Shown one piece after another: positions 44,825 to 53,675 of a stretch of 64,000 nt of DNA. The position numbers and the translations under genes were made by a program. Each line of letters opens with the position of its first letter. The stretch's first letter is position 1. This DNA comes from Pseudomonas yamanorum (GTDB taxonomy: Bacteria; Pseudomonadota; Gammaproteobacteria; Pseudomonadales; Pseudomonadaceae), in the NCBI RefSeq assembly GCF_900105735.1, contig NZ_LT629793.1, positions 5,332,001 through 5,396,000 on the forward strand, in the 5' to 3' direction. The notes beneath the pieces were generated by a model. That model was not told where the DNA came from and did not search any database. It worked only from the letters and a program-made list of their open reading frames with translations.

Positions 44825-46240
44825 CTAGATCAATGTCTCTATCCGCAACGAATTGGTCGACCCCGGCTGCCCAAACGGCACCCCCGCGGTGATCACCAAC
44901 GTATCCCCGCGCTGCGCCATGCCCTGTGCCTGGGCAATTTCCAGCGCCGTGGAACACACCTCATCCACCTGCCGCAGCCGATCATTCACCACCGAATGCA
45001 CGCCCCACGCCACGCTCAAGCGCCGTGCCGTGGACAGGTTCGGTGTCAGGTTCAGAATCGGCACCGCCGGCCGTTCCCGCGCCGCGCGCAGGCTGGAACT
45101 GCCCGACTCGCTGTAGTTCACCAGCACCGCCACCGGCAGGATGCTGCTGATACGGCGAATCGCGCAGCTGATGGCGTCCGACACCGTGGCATCCGCCTTG
45201 GGCCGGCTGACGTCCAGTTGCGTCTGGTAGTCCGGGCCGTTTTCCACCTGGCGAATGATCTTGCTCATCATCAACACCGCTTCCAGCGGGTATTCACCGG
45301 AAGCGGTTTCCGCCGAGAGCATCACCGCATCCGCCCCTTCAGCCACCGCGTTGGCCACGTCCGTGACCTCGGCGCGGGTCGGCGCCGGTGAGAAGCGCAT
45401 GGACTCGAGCATCTGCGTGGCCACCACCACCGGTTTACCCAGCTGACGGCAGACGCCAATGATGTCCTTCTGGATTTGCGGCACGCTCTCCGCCGGCACT
45501 TCCACCCCCAGGTCTCCTCTGGCGACCATGATCGCGTCGCTCAGCTCGGCGATTTCCTGCAGGCGCTGCACCGCCGAGGGCTTCTCGATCTTGGCCATCA
45601 GGAATGCCTTGTCGCCGATCAACTCGCGGGCTTCGCGGATATCTTCCGGGCGTTGCACAAACGACAGCGCCACCCAGTCCACACCCAGTTCCAGGCCGAA
45701 GCTCAGGTCGCGGCGATCCTTGGTGGTCAGCGGGCTGAGTTCCAGCAACGCCTGGGGCACGTTCACGCCTTTGCGGTCTGACAGTTCGCCGCCATTGAGC
45801 ACGGTGGTGTCGATGGCATCGGCGTGCTTGGTGATCACCCGCAGGCGCAGTTTGCCGTCGTCCAGCAGCAGGTCCATGCCGGGCTTGAGGGCGGCGATGA
45901 TTTCCGGGTGCGGCAGGTTGACCCGCCCCTGGTCGCCGGGCGTCGGGTCGAGGTCCAGGCGCAGGGCCTGGCCGCGAATCAGTTGCACCTTGCCTTCGGC
46001 AAAACGCCCGACCCGCAGCTTCGGGCCCTGCAGGTCCATGAGGATGCCGAGGGGATAGTTGAGCTGGCGTTCCACTTGGCGAATCCACTGGTAGCGCTGG
46101 GCGTGGTCGGCATGATCGCCATGGCTGAAGTTCAACCGGAAGATATTCACCCCGGCTTCCACCAGTTCGCGGATGTCATCGATGCTGTCGGTGGCCGGGC
46201 CCAGCGTGGCGAGGATCTTGACCTTCTTGTCAGGCGTCAT
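44825..46240 (-). CDS. pyk: Pyruvate kinase
   Basis: 471 aa. MTPDKKVKILATLGPATDS, the substrate-binding MDLQGPKLRVG and the catalytic MVARGDLGVEVP are clear. It converts PEP to pyruvate with ATP formation. In pseudomonads this copy (pykF type) closes the glyoxylate carboligase operon; it lies 17 bp downstream of ttuD. Confidence 0.96.
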   Translation of the reverse strand: MTPDKKVKILATLGPATDSIDDIRELVEAGVNIFRLNFSHGDHADHAQRYQWIRQVERQLNYPLGILMDLQGPKLRVGRFAEGKVQLIRGQALRLDLDPTPGDQGRVNLPHPEIIAALKPGMDLLLDDGKLRLRVITKHADAIDTTVLNGGELSDRKGVNVPQALLELSPLTTKDRRDLSFGLELGVDWVALSFVQRPEDIREARELIGDKAFLMAKIEKPSAVQRLQEIAELSDAIMVARGDLGVEVPAESVPQIQKDIIGVCRQLGKPVVVATQMLESMRFSPAPTRAEVTDVANAVAEGADAVMLSAETASGEYPLEAVLMMSKIIRQVENGPDYQTQLDVSRPKADATVSDAISCAIRRISSILPVAVLVNYSESGSSSLRAARERPAVPILNLTPNLSTARRLSVAWGVHSVVNDRLRQVDEVCSTALEIAQAQGMAQRGDTLVITAGVPFGQPGSTNSLRIETLI

Positions 46241-46257
46241 GTTCAGGGGACTCTCTT

Positions 46258-47523
46258 TCAGGGCTCTAGGATCAGAATGGCGCGAAAATCGTTGACGTTG
46301 GTGCGGGTGGGCTCGGTGATGATCAAGCCGTCGAGGGCCGCGAAGTAGCCGTAGCCATTGTTGTTGTCCAGTTCGTCACTGGCGCTCAAGCCCAGGGCTT
46401 CGGCGCGGGCGTAGCTGGTGGGCGTCATGATCGCGCCGGCGTTGTCTTCCGAGCCGTCGATGCCATCGGTGTCACCCGCCAGGGCGTAGACGCCGGGCAG
46501 GCCCTTGAGGCTGTCGGTGAGGCTCAGCAGGAATTCGGCATTGCGCCCGCCACGGCCATTGCCGCGCACGGTCACGGTGGTTTCACCGCCAGAAAGGATC
46601 ACGCAAGGCGCCGCCAGCGGTTGGCCGTGCTGGATGATCTGCCGGGCGATACCGGCGTGCACCTTGGCCACGTCTCGGGCTTCGCCTTCCAGGTCGCCAA
46701 GGATCAGCGGGCTGAAACCGGCCTGGCGGACTTTCACCGCCACCGCTTCCAGGGATTGCTGCGGGCGGGCGATCAGCTGGAAATGGCTGCGGGCGAGGAC
46801 CGGGTCGCCGGGCTTGACGGTTTCCGACTCCGGGCTTTGCAGCCAGGTGCGTACGGACGCCGGGATTTCAATCTGGTAGCGCTTGAGAATCGCCAGCGCC
46901 TGTTGCGAAGTGCTCGGGTCGCCGACGGTGGGGCCTGAAGCGATGACCGTGGCCTGGTCACCCGGCACATCGGAAATCGCATAGGTGTAGACCGTGGCCG
47001 GCCAGCTGGCCTTGGCCAGGCGCCCGCCCTTGATCGCCGAGAGGTGCTTGCGCACGCAGTTCATCTCGTCAATGGCGGCGCCGGATTTGAGCAGGGCTTT
47101 GTTGATCGCTTGCTTGTCTGCCAGGGTGATGCCGGCGGCCGGAAGGGCGAGCAGTGCAGAGCCGCCGCCGGAGAGCAGGAAGATCACGCGGTCGTCTTCG
47201 CTGAGGTTGCTGATCAGCTCCAGCACACGCTTGGCGACGGCCTGGCCTGCGGCATCCGGGACCGGGTGCGCGGCTTCGACCACTTCGATTTTCTTGCAGG
47301 GCGCGCCGTGGCCGTAGCGGGTCACCACCAGGCCCGAGACTTCGCCTTGCCAGCAGTTTTCCACCACCAGCGCCATGGCGGCGGCGGCTTTGCCGGCGCC
47401 GATCACGATGACACTGCCGCTGCGGTCGGCGGGCAGATAGGGTTCGAGGACTTGCCGGGGGTGGGCGGCGTCGATGGCTGTGGCAAACAGCTCGCGAAGC
47501 AGGTGTTGCGGATCGACCGACAT
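46258..47523 (-). CDS. ttuD: TtuD, MOFRL-family glycerate 2-kinase (often named hydroxypyruvate reductase)
   Basis: 421 aa. DUF4147 N-terminal domain (VIVIGAGKAAAAMA, LLSGGGSALLALP) plus a C-terminal MOFRL domain (AGDTDGIDGSEDNAGA). This family contains class II glycerate 2-kinases. Sitting between glxR, which makes glycerate, and pyk, which needs PEP from 2-phosphoglycerate, kinase activity fits better than the historical reductase name. Confidence 0.9.
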   Translation of the reverse strand: MSVDPQHLLRELFATAIDAAHPRQVLEPYLPADRSGSVIVIGAGKAAAAMALVVENCWQGEVSGLVVTRYGHGAPCKKIEVVEAAHPVPDAAGQAVAKRVLELISNLSEDDRVIFLLSGGGSALLALPAAGITLADKQAINKALLKSGAAIDEMNCVRKHLSAIKGGRLAKASWPATVYTYAISDVPGDQATVIASGPTVGDPSTSQQALAILKRYQIEIPASVRTWLQSPESETVKPGDPVLARSHFQLIARPQQSLEAVAVKVRQAGFSPLILGDLEGEARDVAKVHAGIARQIIQHGQPLAAPCVILSGGETTVTVRGNGRGGRNAEFLLSLTDSLKGLPGVYALAGDTDGIDGSEDNAGAIMTPTSYARAEALGLSASDELDNNNGYGYFAALDGLIITEPTRTNVNDFRAILILEP

Positions 47524-47588
47524 AAGCGGGCTCCCGGGGATTCTTGTTATTAGGGGTGCATCATTTTCAAACTTGAAATGCGATTAAG

Positions 47589-47677
47589 TGTGGGAGCTGG
47601 CTTGCCTGCGATAGCGGTGTATCAGGCAATGGGAAGGTGTCTGAAAGATCGCTATCGCAGGCAAGCCAGCTCCCACA
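47589..47677. repeat. REPIN, GCTGGC type
   Basis: TGTGGGAGCTGGCTTGCCTG with inverted copy in the gap between glxR and ttuD. Confidence 0.9.
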
Positions 47678-47702
47678 AGGGATTGCATTCCAACAGGGGA
47701 GG

Positions 47703-48593
47703 TTATTTATCGCGAATCGAAAAATTCGCCATATGTTCCAGGCCCTTGATCAGCGCCGAGTGGTCCCAGTTGCCGCCACCGATTGCGTTGCAGGTGCTGA
47801 ATACCTGCTGGGTGCCGGCGGTGTTTGGCAGGTTGATCCCCAGCTCCTTGGCACCGGCCAGCGCCAGGTTCAAATCCTTCTGGTGCAGGCTGATACGGAA
47901 GCCCGGGTCGAAGGTGCCCTTGATCATCCGTTCGCCATGCACTTCGAGGATTTTCGAGGAGGCAAAACCACCCATCAGCGCTTCACGCACCTTGGCCGGA
48001 TCGGCGCCGTTCTTCGAGGCGAACAGCAGCGCTTCGGCCACCGCCTGGATGTTCAGGGCAACGATGATCTGGTTCGCCACTTTGGCGGTCTGGCCATCGC
48101 CATTGCCGCCCACCAGGGTGATGTTCTTGCCCATGGCCTGGAACAGCGGCAGGGCGCGTTCGAAGGTGTGCGGGTCGCCGCCGATCATGATGCTCAGGGT
48201 GCCGGCCTTGGCCCCGACTTCACCACCGGATACCGGTGCATCGAGGTAGCGCGCGCCGGTCTCGTTGATCTTCGCGGCGAAGGTTTTGGTGGCGGTGGGC
48301 GAGATCGAGCTCATGTCGATCACTACTTTGTTCGGGCCCAGGCCTGCGGCAACGCCGTCGGCGCGGAACAGCACGTCATCGACCTGCGGGGTGTCGGGCA
48401 CCATGACGATGATGAACTCGGCTTCCTGAGCCACTTGCTGCGGGTTGGCCAGGGCCACCGCGCCAGCGTCGATCAATTCAGCCGGCGCCTTGCCGTGGTG
48501 CTCGGAAAGGAACAGTTGGTGACCGGCCTTTTGCAGGTTGGCGGCCATGGGTTGGCCCATGATGCCGGTGCCGATAAATCCGATTTTAGCCAT
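47703..48593 (-). CDS. glxR: Tartronate semialdehyde reductase GlxR
   Basis: 296 aa from MAKIGFIGTGIMGQPMAANL, the NAD(P)-binding GxGxMG site. The substrate segment DAPVSGGEVGAKAGTL and the catalytic Lys region GNGDGQTAKVANQ are present. It reduces tartronate semialdehyde to glycerate. The longer upstream reading is repeat-derived and is rejected. Confidence 0.96.
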   Translation of the reverse strand: MAKIGFIGTGIMGQPMAANLQKAGHQLFLSEHHGKAPAELIDAGAVALANPQQVAQEAEFIIVMVPDTPQVDDVLFRADGVAAGLGPNKVVIDMSSISPTATKTFAAKINETGARYLDAPVSGGEVGAKAGTLSIMIGGDPHTFERALPLFQAMGKNITLVGGNGDGQTAKVANQIIVALNIQAVAEALLFASKNGADPAKVREALMGGFASSKILEVHGERMIKGTFDPGFRISLHQKDLNLALAGAKELGINLPNTAGTQQVFSTCNAIGGGNWDHSALIKGLEHMANFSIRDK

Positions 48594-48632
48594 GATGAAA
48601 ATCCTCTCTTTATTCGATGTGAGAGCTGCTTG

Positions 48633-48719
48633 TGTGGGAGCTGGCTTGCCTGCGATGGCATCACCTCGGTTTAACTGAGAGACCGAGTTGCCTGCATCGC
48701 AGGCAAGCCAGCTCCCACA
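48633..48719. repeat. REPIN, GCTGGC type
   Basis: TGTGGGAGCTGGCTTGCCTG and its inverted copy in the gap between hyi and glxR; the inner part also pairs (ACCTCGGT with ACCGAG). Confidence 0.9.
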
Positions 48720-48755
48720 CAAGCCCTGCTTTCACATTGGGTTCTGTGTTGTGGG

Positions 48756-49538
48756 TTAGATCGCGTTGTGGCTTTTGAGCCAACCCAAACCCGCTTCGGT
48801 GGTGGTCAACGGCTTGTACTCACAGCCGACCCAACCTTGATAACCAATGCGGTCCAAATGTTCGAACAGGAAGCGGTAGTTGATCTCACCCGTGCCCGGC
48901 TCGTTGCGCCCCGGGTTGTCCGCCAGCTGGATGTGGTTGATCTCACCCAGGTGCGCGGCCATGGTGCGGGCCAGGTCGCCTTCCATGATTTGCATGTGAT
49001 AGATGTCGTATTGCAGGAACAGGTTGGCACTGCCCACCTGTTCGCGAATCGACAGGGCCTGGGCCGTGTTGTTCAGGTAGAAGCCCGGAATGTCGCGGGT
49101 GTTGATCATCTCCATCACCAGCCGGATGCCCACCGCTTGCAGCTTGTCGGCGGCGTACTTGAGGTTGGCGACGAAGGTTTTTTCCAAGGTGGCGTCATCC
49201 ACACCGGCAGGACGAATCCCCGCCAGGCAGTTGATCTGGGTGTTGCCCAGCACCTGGGCGTAGGCGATGGCCAGGTTGACCCCAGCACGGAATTCCTCGA
49301 CCCGATCCGGGTGGCACGCCAGGCCGCGTTCGCCCTTGGCCCAGTCACCGGCCGGCAGGTTGAACAGCACTTGGGTCAGGCCGTGGGCATCGAGTTGCGC
49401 CTTGATTTCAGCTGAGCTGAATTCATAGGGAAACAGGTATTCCACGCCACTGAATCCCGCGTCGGCGGCGGCTTTGAAACGGGCAAGAAAGTCCTGTTCG
49501 GTAAACAGCATGGACAGGTTGGCGGCAAAACGCGGCAT
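48756..49538 (-). CDS. hyi: Hydroxypyruvate isomerase
   Basis: 260 aa xylose-isomerase-like TIM barrel. MPRFAANLSMLFTEQDFLARF start, EMINTRDIPGFYLNN and GCEYKPLTTTEAGLGWL match Hyi. It interconverts hydroxypyruvate and tartronate semialdehyde. It follows gcl after 10 bp. Confidence 0.95.
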   Translation of the reverse strand: MPRFAANLSMLFTEQDFLARFKAAADAGFSGVEYLFPYEFSSAEIKAQLDAHGLTQVLFNLPAGDWAKGERGLACHPDRVEEFRAGVNLAIAYAQVLGNTQINCLAGIRPAGVDDATLEKTFVANLKYAADKLQAVGIRLVMEMINTRDIPGFYLNNTAQALSIREQVGSANLFLQYDIYHMQIMEGDLARTMAAHLGEINHIQLADNPGRNEPGTGEINYRFLFEHLDRIGYQGWVGCEYKPLTTTEAGLGWLKSHNAI

Positions 49539-49548
49539 GGGGTTCTCC

Positions 49549-51324
49549 TTAATCGAGCAGTGAAATGGCAGTCGGTGCGTCGTTGCCCACCAGTGCCAGA
49601 TCTTCGAATTCGTTGACGGCGTTGATCTCGGTGCCCATGGAAATATTGGTCACCCGCTCCAGAATGATTTCAACGATCACCGGCACCTTGAACTCTTCGA
49701 TCATCTCCTGAGCCTTGCGCAGTGCAGGCTGGATCTGACCTGGTTCGAACACGCGCAGGGCCTTGCAACCCAGGCCTTCGGCCACGGCCACGTGGTCCAC
49801 GCCATAACCGTTGAGTTCCGGGGCATTGAGGTTGTCGAAGGACAGCTGCACGCAGTAGTCCATTTCAAACCCACGCTGGGCCTGGCGGATCAGCCCCAGG
49901 TAGGAGTTGTTCACCACCACGTGGATGTACGGCAGCTTGAACTGGGCGCCCACCGCCAGTTCTTCGATCATGAACTGGAAGTCATAGTCGCCCGACAGCG
50001 CCACGACTTTGCGGGTCGGATCAGCCTTGACCACACCCAGCGCCGCCGGAATGGTCCAGCCGAGCGGGCCGGCCTGGCCGCAGTTGATCCAGTGGCGGGG
50101 TTTGTAGACGTGCAGGAACTGCGCGCCGGCAATCTGCGACAGGCCGATGGTGCTGACGTAGCAGGTGTCTTTGCCGAACACCTGGTTCATCTCTTCGTAC
50201 ACCCGTTGTGGTTTCACCGGCACGTTGTCGAAGTGGGTCTTGCGGTGCAGGGTGGCCTTGCGTTGCTGGCAGTCGTGCAGCCAGGCGCTGCGGTCCTTGA
50301 GCTTGCCGGCGGCTTTCCACTCACGGGCCACTTCTATGAACATGGTCAGGGCAGAACCGGCGTCGGAAACGATGCCCAGGTCCGGGGTGAAAACGCGGCC
50401 GATTTGCGTCGGCTCGATGTCCACGTGAATGAATTTTCGGCCCTCGGTGTACACCTCTACCGAACCGGTGTGACGGTTGGCCCAGCGGTTGCCGATGCCC
50501 AGCACCACGTCCGATTTCAGCATCGTCGCGTTGCCATAACGGTGGGACGTTTGCAGGCCGACCATGCCCACCATCTGCGGGTGATCGTCCGGGATTGTGC
50601 CCCAGCCCATCAGGGTCGGGATCACCGGGATGCCGGTCAATTCGGCGAACTCCACCAGCAGCTCACTGGCGTCGGCGTTGATCACGCCACCACCGCTCAC
50701 CAGCAATGGGCGTTCGGCCTGGTCCAGCAGGGCCAAGGCTTTTTCCACCTGGATGCGGGTTGCCAACGGCTTGGCCAGGGGCAGCGGCTGGTAGGCGTCG
50801 ATGTCGAATTCGATCTCGGCCATTTGTACGTCGAATGGCAGGTCGATCAGCACCGGGCCAGGGCGGCCGGAGCGCATTTCATAGAAGGCTTTCTGGAAGG
50901 CATACGGCACCTGGCCCGGCTCCAGGACGGTGGTGGCCCACTTGGTCACCGGCTTGACGATGCTGGTGATGTCGACGGCCTGGAAGTCTTCCTTGTGCAT
51001 CCGTGCACGGGGCGCCTGGCCGGTGATGCACAGGATCGGGATCGAGTCGGCCGAAGCGCTGTACAGGCCGGTGACCATGTCGGTGCCCGCCGGGCCCGAT
51101 GTGCCGATGCACACGCCGATATTGCCGGCCTTGGTGCGGGTGTAGCCCTCGGCCATGTGCGAGGCGCCTTCAACGTGGCGAGCAAGGACGTGATCGATGC
51201 CACCGACCTTCTGCAAGGCCGAATACAGCGGGTTGATCGCGGCGCCCGGGATACCGAAGGCGGTGTCGACCCCTTCACGGCGCATCACCAGGACAGCGGC
51301 TTCGATTGCTCTCATTTTGCTCAT
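49549..51324 (-). CDS. gcl: Glyoxylate carboligase
   Basis: 591 aa thiamine-diphosphate enzyme that condenses two glyoxylates to tartronate semialdehyde and CO2. The start [20 protein letters not shown] is used; upstream codons are discarded. Visible are [14 protein letters not shown] (Val in place of the usual activating Glu in this family) and the ThDP-binding [15 protein letters not shown]. First gene of the operon. Confidence 0.96.
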   Translation of the reverse strand: MSKMRAIEAAVLVMRREGVDTAFGIPGAAINPLYSALQKVGGIDHVLARHVEGASHMAEGYTRTKAGNIGVCIGTSGPAGTDMVTGLYSASADSIPILCITGQAPRARMHKEDFQAVDITSIVKPVTKWATTVLEPGQVPYAFQKAFYEMRSGRPGPVLIDLPFDVQMAEIEFDIDAYQPLPLAKPLATRIQVEKALALLDQAERPLLVSGGGVINADASELLVEFAELTGIPVIPTLMGWGTIPDDHPQMVGMVGLQTSHRYGNATMLKSDVVLGIGNRWANRHTGSVEVYTEGRKFIHVDIEPTQIGRVFTPDLGIVSDAGSALTMFIEVAREWKAAGKLKDRSAWLHDCQQRKATLHRKTHFDNVPVKPQRVYEEMNQVFGKDTCYVSTIGLSQIAGAQFLHVYKPRHWINCGQAGPLGWTIPAALGVVKADPTRKVVALSGDYDFQFMIEELAVGAQFKLPYIHVVVNNSYLGLIRQAQRGFEMDYCVQLSFDNLNAPELNGYGVDHVAVAEGLGCKALRVFEPGQIQPALRKAQEMIEEFKVPVIVEIILERVTNISMGTEINAVNEFEDLALVGNDAPTAISLLD

Positions 51325-51350
51325 GGTTTTGGTGCCTCTTGCGTTTTGTA

Positions 51351-51361
51351 ATTGTATACAA
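51351..51361. promoter_or_regulatory. GntR-type operator, gcl side
   Basis: ATTGTATACAA, containing the perfect palindrome TTGTATACAA, lies 27 bp before the gcl ATG. It fits the FadR-subfamily GntR pattern (T-GT----AC-A). Confidence 0.6.
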
Positions 51362-51489
51362 GTGGTGTTGGTCCGAAGTGTATTCACGGCGAGCGTGGCA
51401 GGTCAATCCATTTTCTTGGGTGACCTTTACGTTCGTCGGAAGGCTTCTGGACAGGAATATTTCGACGTGTGGTGCGTATGTTTCGAAAT

Positions 51490-51500
51490 ATTGTATACAA
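51490..51500. promoter_or_regulatory. GntR-type operator, second copy
   Basis: An identical ATTGTATACAA lies 139 bp from the first copy and 91 bp before the glcG-like ATG. Confidence 0.6.
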
Positions 51501-51591
51501 AAAATAAATCTATTGTGTTCTATTTGTTTGATCCGGCTTCTGATCAAACAGAGCCCCACGGCTTTCCCATAACAAGATAAGGACGGCACCC

Positions 51592-52032
51592 ATGAGCGCT
51601 TTAACCTTGAAAGTCGCAGTCAACCTGGCCAGTCATGCCATCGCGGCAGGCCGCACCATTTCGTCAGCGCCGCTGACCATTGCGGTACTCGACAGCGGCG
51701 GGCATTTGATTACGTTGCAGCGCGAAGATGGCGCGAGCCTGCTGCGCCCGCAGATCGCGATCGGCAAGGCCTGGGGTGCGATAGCCCTGGGCAAAGGCTC
51801 GCGGCTGCTGGCGCTGGATGCGCAGCAGCGGCCGGCGTTTATTGCGGCGTTGAACAGTTTGGGGCAGGGCAGCGTGGTGCCGGCACCGGGCGGGGTGTTG
51901 ATTCGGGATCAAGAGGGTGTGGTGCTGGGGGCAATCGGGATCAGCGGGGATACGTCGGATATTGATGAGCAGTGTGCGATCAGTGCGATCGAGGGGCAGG
52001 GGTTGTGGGCGGATGCGGGGGTTAGTGCTTGA
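51592..52032 (+). CDS. GlcG/HbpS family protein
   Basis: 146 aa. Family hallmarks: TIAVLDSGGHLITLQREDGA, AIGKAWGAIALGKGSR, and VVPAPGGVLIRDQEGVVLGAIGISG. GlcG-like proteins often sit with glycolate or glyoxylate genes; some relatives bind heme. Divergent from gcl and probably under the same operator pair. Biochemical role unproven. Confidence 0.88.
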   Translation: MSALTLKVAVNLASHAIAAGRTISSAPLTIAVLDSGGHLITLQREDGASLLRPQIAIGKAWGAIALGKGSRLLALDAQQRPAFIAALNSLGQGSVVPAPGGVLIRDQEGVVLGAIGISGDTSDIDEQCAISAIEGQGLWADAGVSA

Positions 52033-52054
52033 TTTGAGGTGACTGGGAGTGCCT

Positions 52055-52138
52055 CTTCGCGAGCAAGCCCGCTCCCACATTTGACCGAGTTCCAGCTTTG
52101 GAATGCGGTCAAATGTGGGAGCGGGCTTGCTCGCGAAA
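52055..52138. repeat. REPIN, GCGGGC type, reversed topology, 3' of RAYT
   Basis: CTTCGCGAGCAAGCCCGCTC outermost with inverted copy; the centre also pairs (TTGACCG with CGGTCAA). It lies 20 bp from the RAYT stop codon. Confidence 0.9.
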
Positions 52139-52158
52139 GCGGCAACTCGGTCCCGGCT

Positions 52159-52617
52159 CTAAACCCAAACCGCATCCCACAACGGATAGTCGCCAATCCG
52201 CTCCACCAACCCGGCTCTTAATGGGTTCGCCACCACATACCGAGCCATCTTCACCAAGTCATCGTCCTTGCGCAGCGCACGATCATGAAAGCTGGTTTGC
52301 CAAAGCCGCCCCTTGCGGCCCGTAGCGCCATTCACGGTTCGAGTGCTTTTGGACTTCACCTGGCACATCAGGTCTCCCAATGAGCCTTTTTTCAGCTCAA
52401 TCAACCAGTGAAAGTGGTCGGGCATGACCACCCAGGCCAAGGAGTTCGCCAACCCTTGGTATTGAGCGAGCCTGAATTGCCAGACCACCAGCCGACCCAG
52501 ATAAAAGTCGCTGAATATTGGCACGCGTTCGTGGGTGTTGGTGGTGATCAGGTAAATGCGGTTGGATTCGCTGAATCGCCCGATACGCAGGCGATATGAA
52601 GCAGCTGGATCAGGCAT
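52159..52617 (-). CDS. REP-associated tyrosine transposase (RAYT)
   Basis: 152 aa, Y1-type single-strand transposase domain related to TnpA of IS200/IS605. The HUH pair is in MPDHFHWLIEL, and the catalytic Tyr in KMARYVVANPLRAGLV. It opens YRLRIGRFSESNRIYLITTNTH, a RAYT hallmark. It is flanked by REPINs on both sides and is the likely mobiliser of the GCGGGC repeats. The frame is intact. Confidence 0.93.
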   Translation of the reverse strand: MPDPAASYRLRIGRFSESNRIYLITTNTHERVPIFSDFYLGRLVVWQFRLAQYQGLANSLAWVVMPDHFHWLIELKKGSLGDLMCQVKSKSTRTVNGATGRKGRLWQTSFHDRALRKDDDLVKMARYVVANPLRAGLVERIGDYPLWDAVWV

Positions 52618-52713
52618 TCCTTTGCCTCTCTTCGGAAAGTGTCCTGAGAGGCTAGATCGGGGAACCTGGAGGTGATGGTCTGGCTTGGTGCTGGATGTGT
52701 CTGGGAGGGCGCT

Positions 52714-52807
52714 TTCGCGAGCAAGCCCGCTCCCACATTGGATCTGCGGCGTTTAAACAATTTATGTCTGGCACAAATCCAAATGTGGGAGCGGGCTTGC
52801 TCGCGAA
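52714..52807. repeat. REPIN, GCGGGC type, reversed topology, 5' of RAYT
   Basis: TTCGCGAGCAAGCCCGCTCC outermost with inverted copy, 97 bp upstream of the RAYT start. Same topology as the copy at 52055. Confidence 0.9.
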
Positions 52808-52828
52808 TCTTGAAGGCGCTGCGGTCTA

Positions 52829-53434
52829 TCAGTCCGGCTCACACCCTTTAAGCACCAACCGAATAATCGTCTGCGCCGCCGCCTCATAATCCGCTTCATC
52901 CAGCTTCGCCTTCCCGGTCACCGCTGAAATCTGCCAGTCAAAATCCGCATACGTCTGCGTCGCCGCCCAGATGCTGAACATCAGGTGATGTGGATCAATC
53001 GGCGCAATCAGCCCCCGGTCCACCCAGCTCTGGATGCAGTCGATGTTGTGCTTGGCCTGGGCATTCAGCTGTTCCACCTGCTCGGGGCTCAAATGCGGGG
53101 CGCCGTGCATGATTTCGCTGGCGAATACTTTCGAGGCAAACGGCAAATCCCGGGAGATGCAGATTTTCGAGCGGATGTACCCGCTTAGCACTTCCTTGGG
53201 GTCGCCGTCGGGATTGAACGGGGTGGAGGCCGCCAGGATCGGCTCGATGATGCTTTCGAGCACCTCGCGGTAGAGGTTGTCCTTGGACTTGAAGTAGTAA
53301 TAGACGTTGGGCTTGGGCAGCCCGGCCTTGGCGGCGATGTCGCTGGTTTTGGTCGCGGCGAAGCCCTTGTCGGCAAACTCCTCACTGGCAGCCCGCAGGA
53401 TCAGTTCTTTGTTGCGCTCGCGAATGGTGCTCAT
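52829..53434 (-). CDS. TetR-family regulator, RutR-like
   Basis: 201 aa from MSTIRERNKELILRAASEEFAD. Helix-turn-helix KTSDIAAKAGLPKPNVYYYFKSKD. The C-terminal domain (HLMFSIWAATQTYADFDWQI) is like that of RutR/YcdC-type proteins. It lies 241 bp from, and divergent to, muxA, and may control either the efflux operon or unlinked catabolic genes. Confidence 0.88.
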   Translation of the reverse strand: MSTIRERNKELILRAASEEFADKGFAATKTSDIAAKAGLPKPNVYYYFKSKDNLYREVLESIIEPILAASTPFNPDGDPKEVLSGYIRSKICISRDLPFASKVFASEIMHGAPHLSPEQVEQLNAQAKHNIDCIQSWVDRGLIAPIDPHHLMFSIWAATQTYADFDWQISAVTGKAKLDEADYEAAAQTIIRLVLKGCEPD

Positions 53435-53576
53435 AGACCAGGAGGTTCCTTGCCAAGACAGGCGGTCGGGCATGGTAGCACCGGCTTTGCGCAGGGCTCA
53501 AGAATCGCGCTGCAGCCCTTGCTTTACGGGGCGCTCAGCTGACTTTGTCTGTCTTGATGCTGAACGCATTCACGGT

Positions 53577-53597
53577 CGTACAGGCATGAGTTGTACG
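53577..53597. promoter_or_regulatory. Inverted repeat in the tetR/muxA divergent region
   Basis: CGTACA-N9-TGTACG, perfect 6-bp arms, 79 bp before muxA. Size and position suit a TetR-family operator. Confidence 0.4.
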
Positions 53598-53675
53598 CAC
53601 TGCTAGAGTTCAGGGCAGCGAGCGGCCAATCAGGCGGCTCGCTCCATCCTGATTTCGGCGTTCGAGAGAGAAACC

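Noticed and set aside
47703..48722. N-terminal extension of GlxR
   Set aside because: The extra 43 residues translate the REPIN at 48633; the Rossmann fold starts at MAKIGFIGTG.
49792..51351. Long frame opposite gcl (519 codons)
   Set aside because: Shadow of gcl; no ribosome site or recognisable domain.
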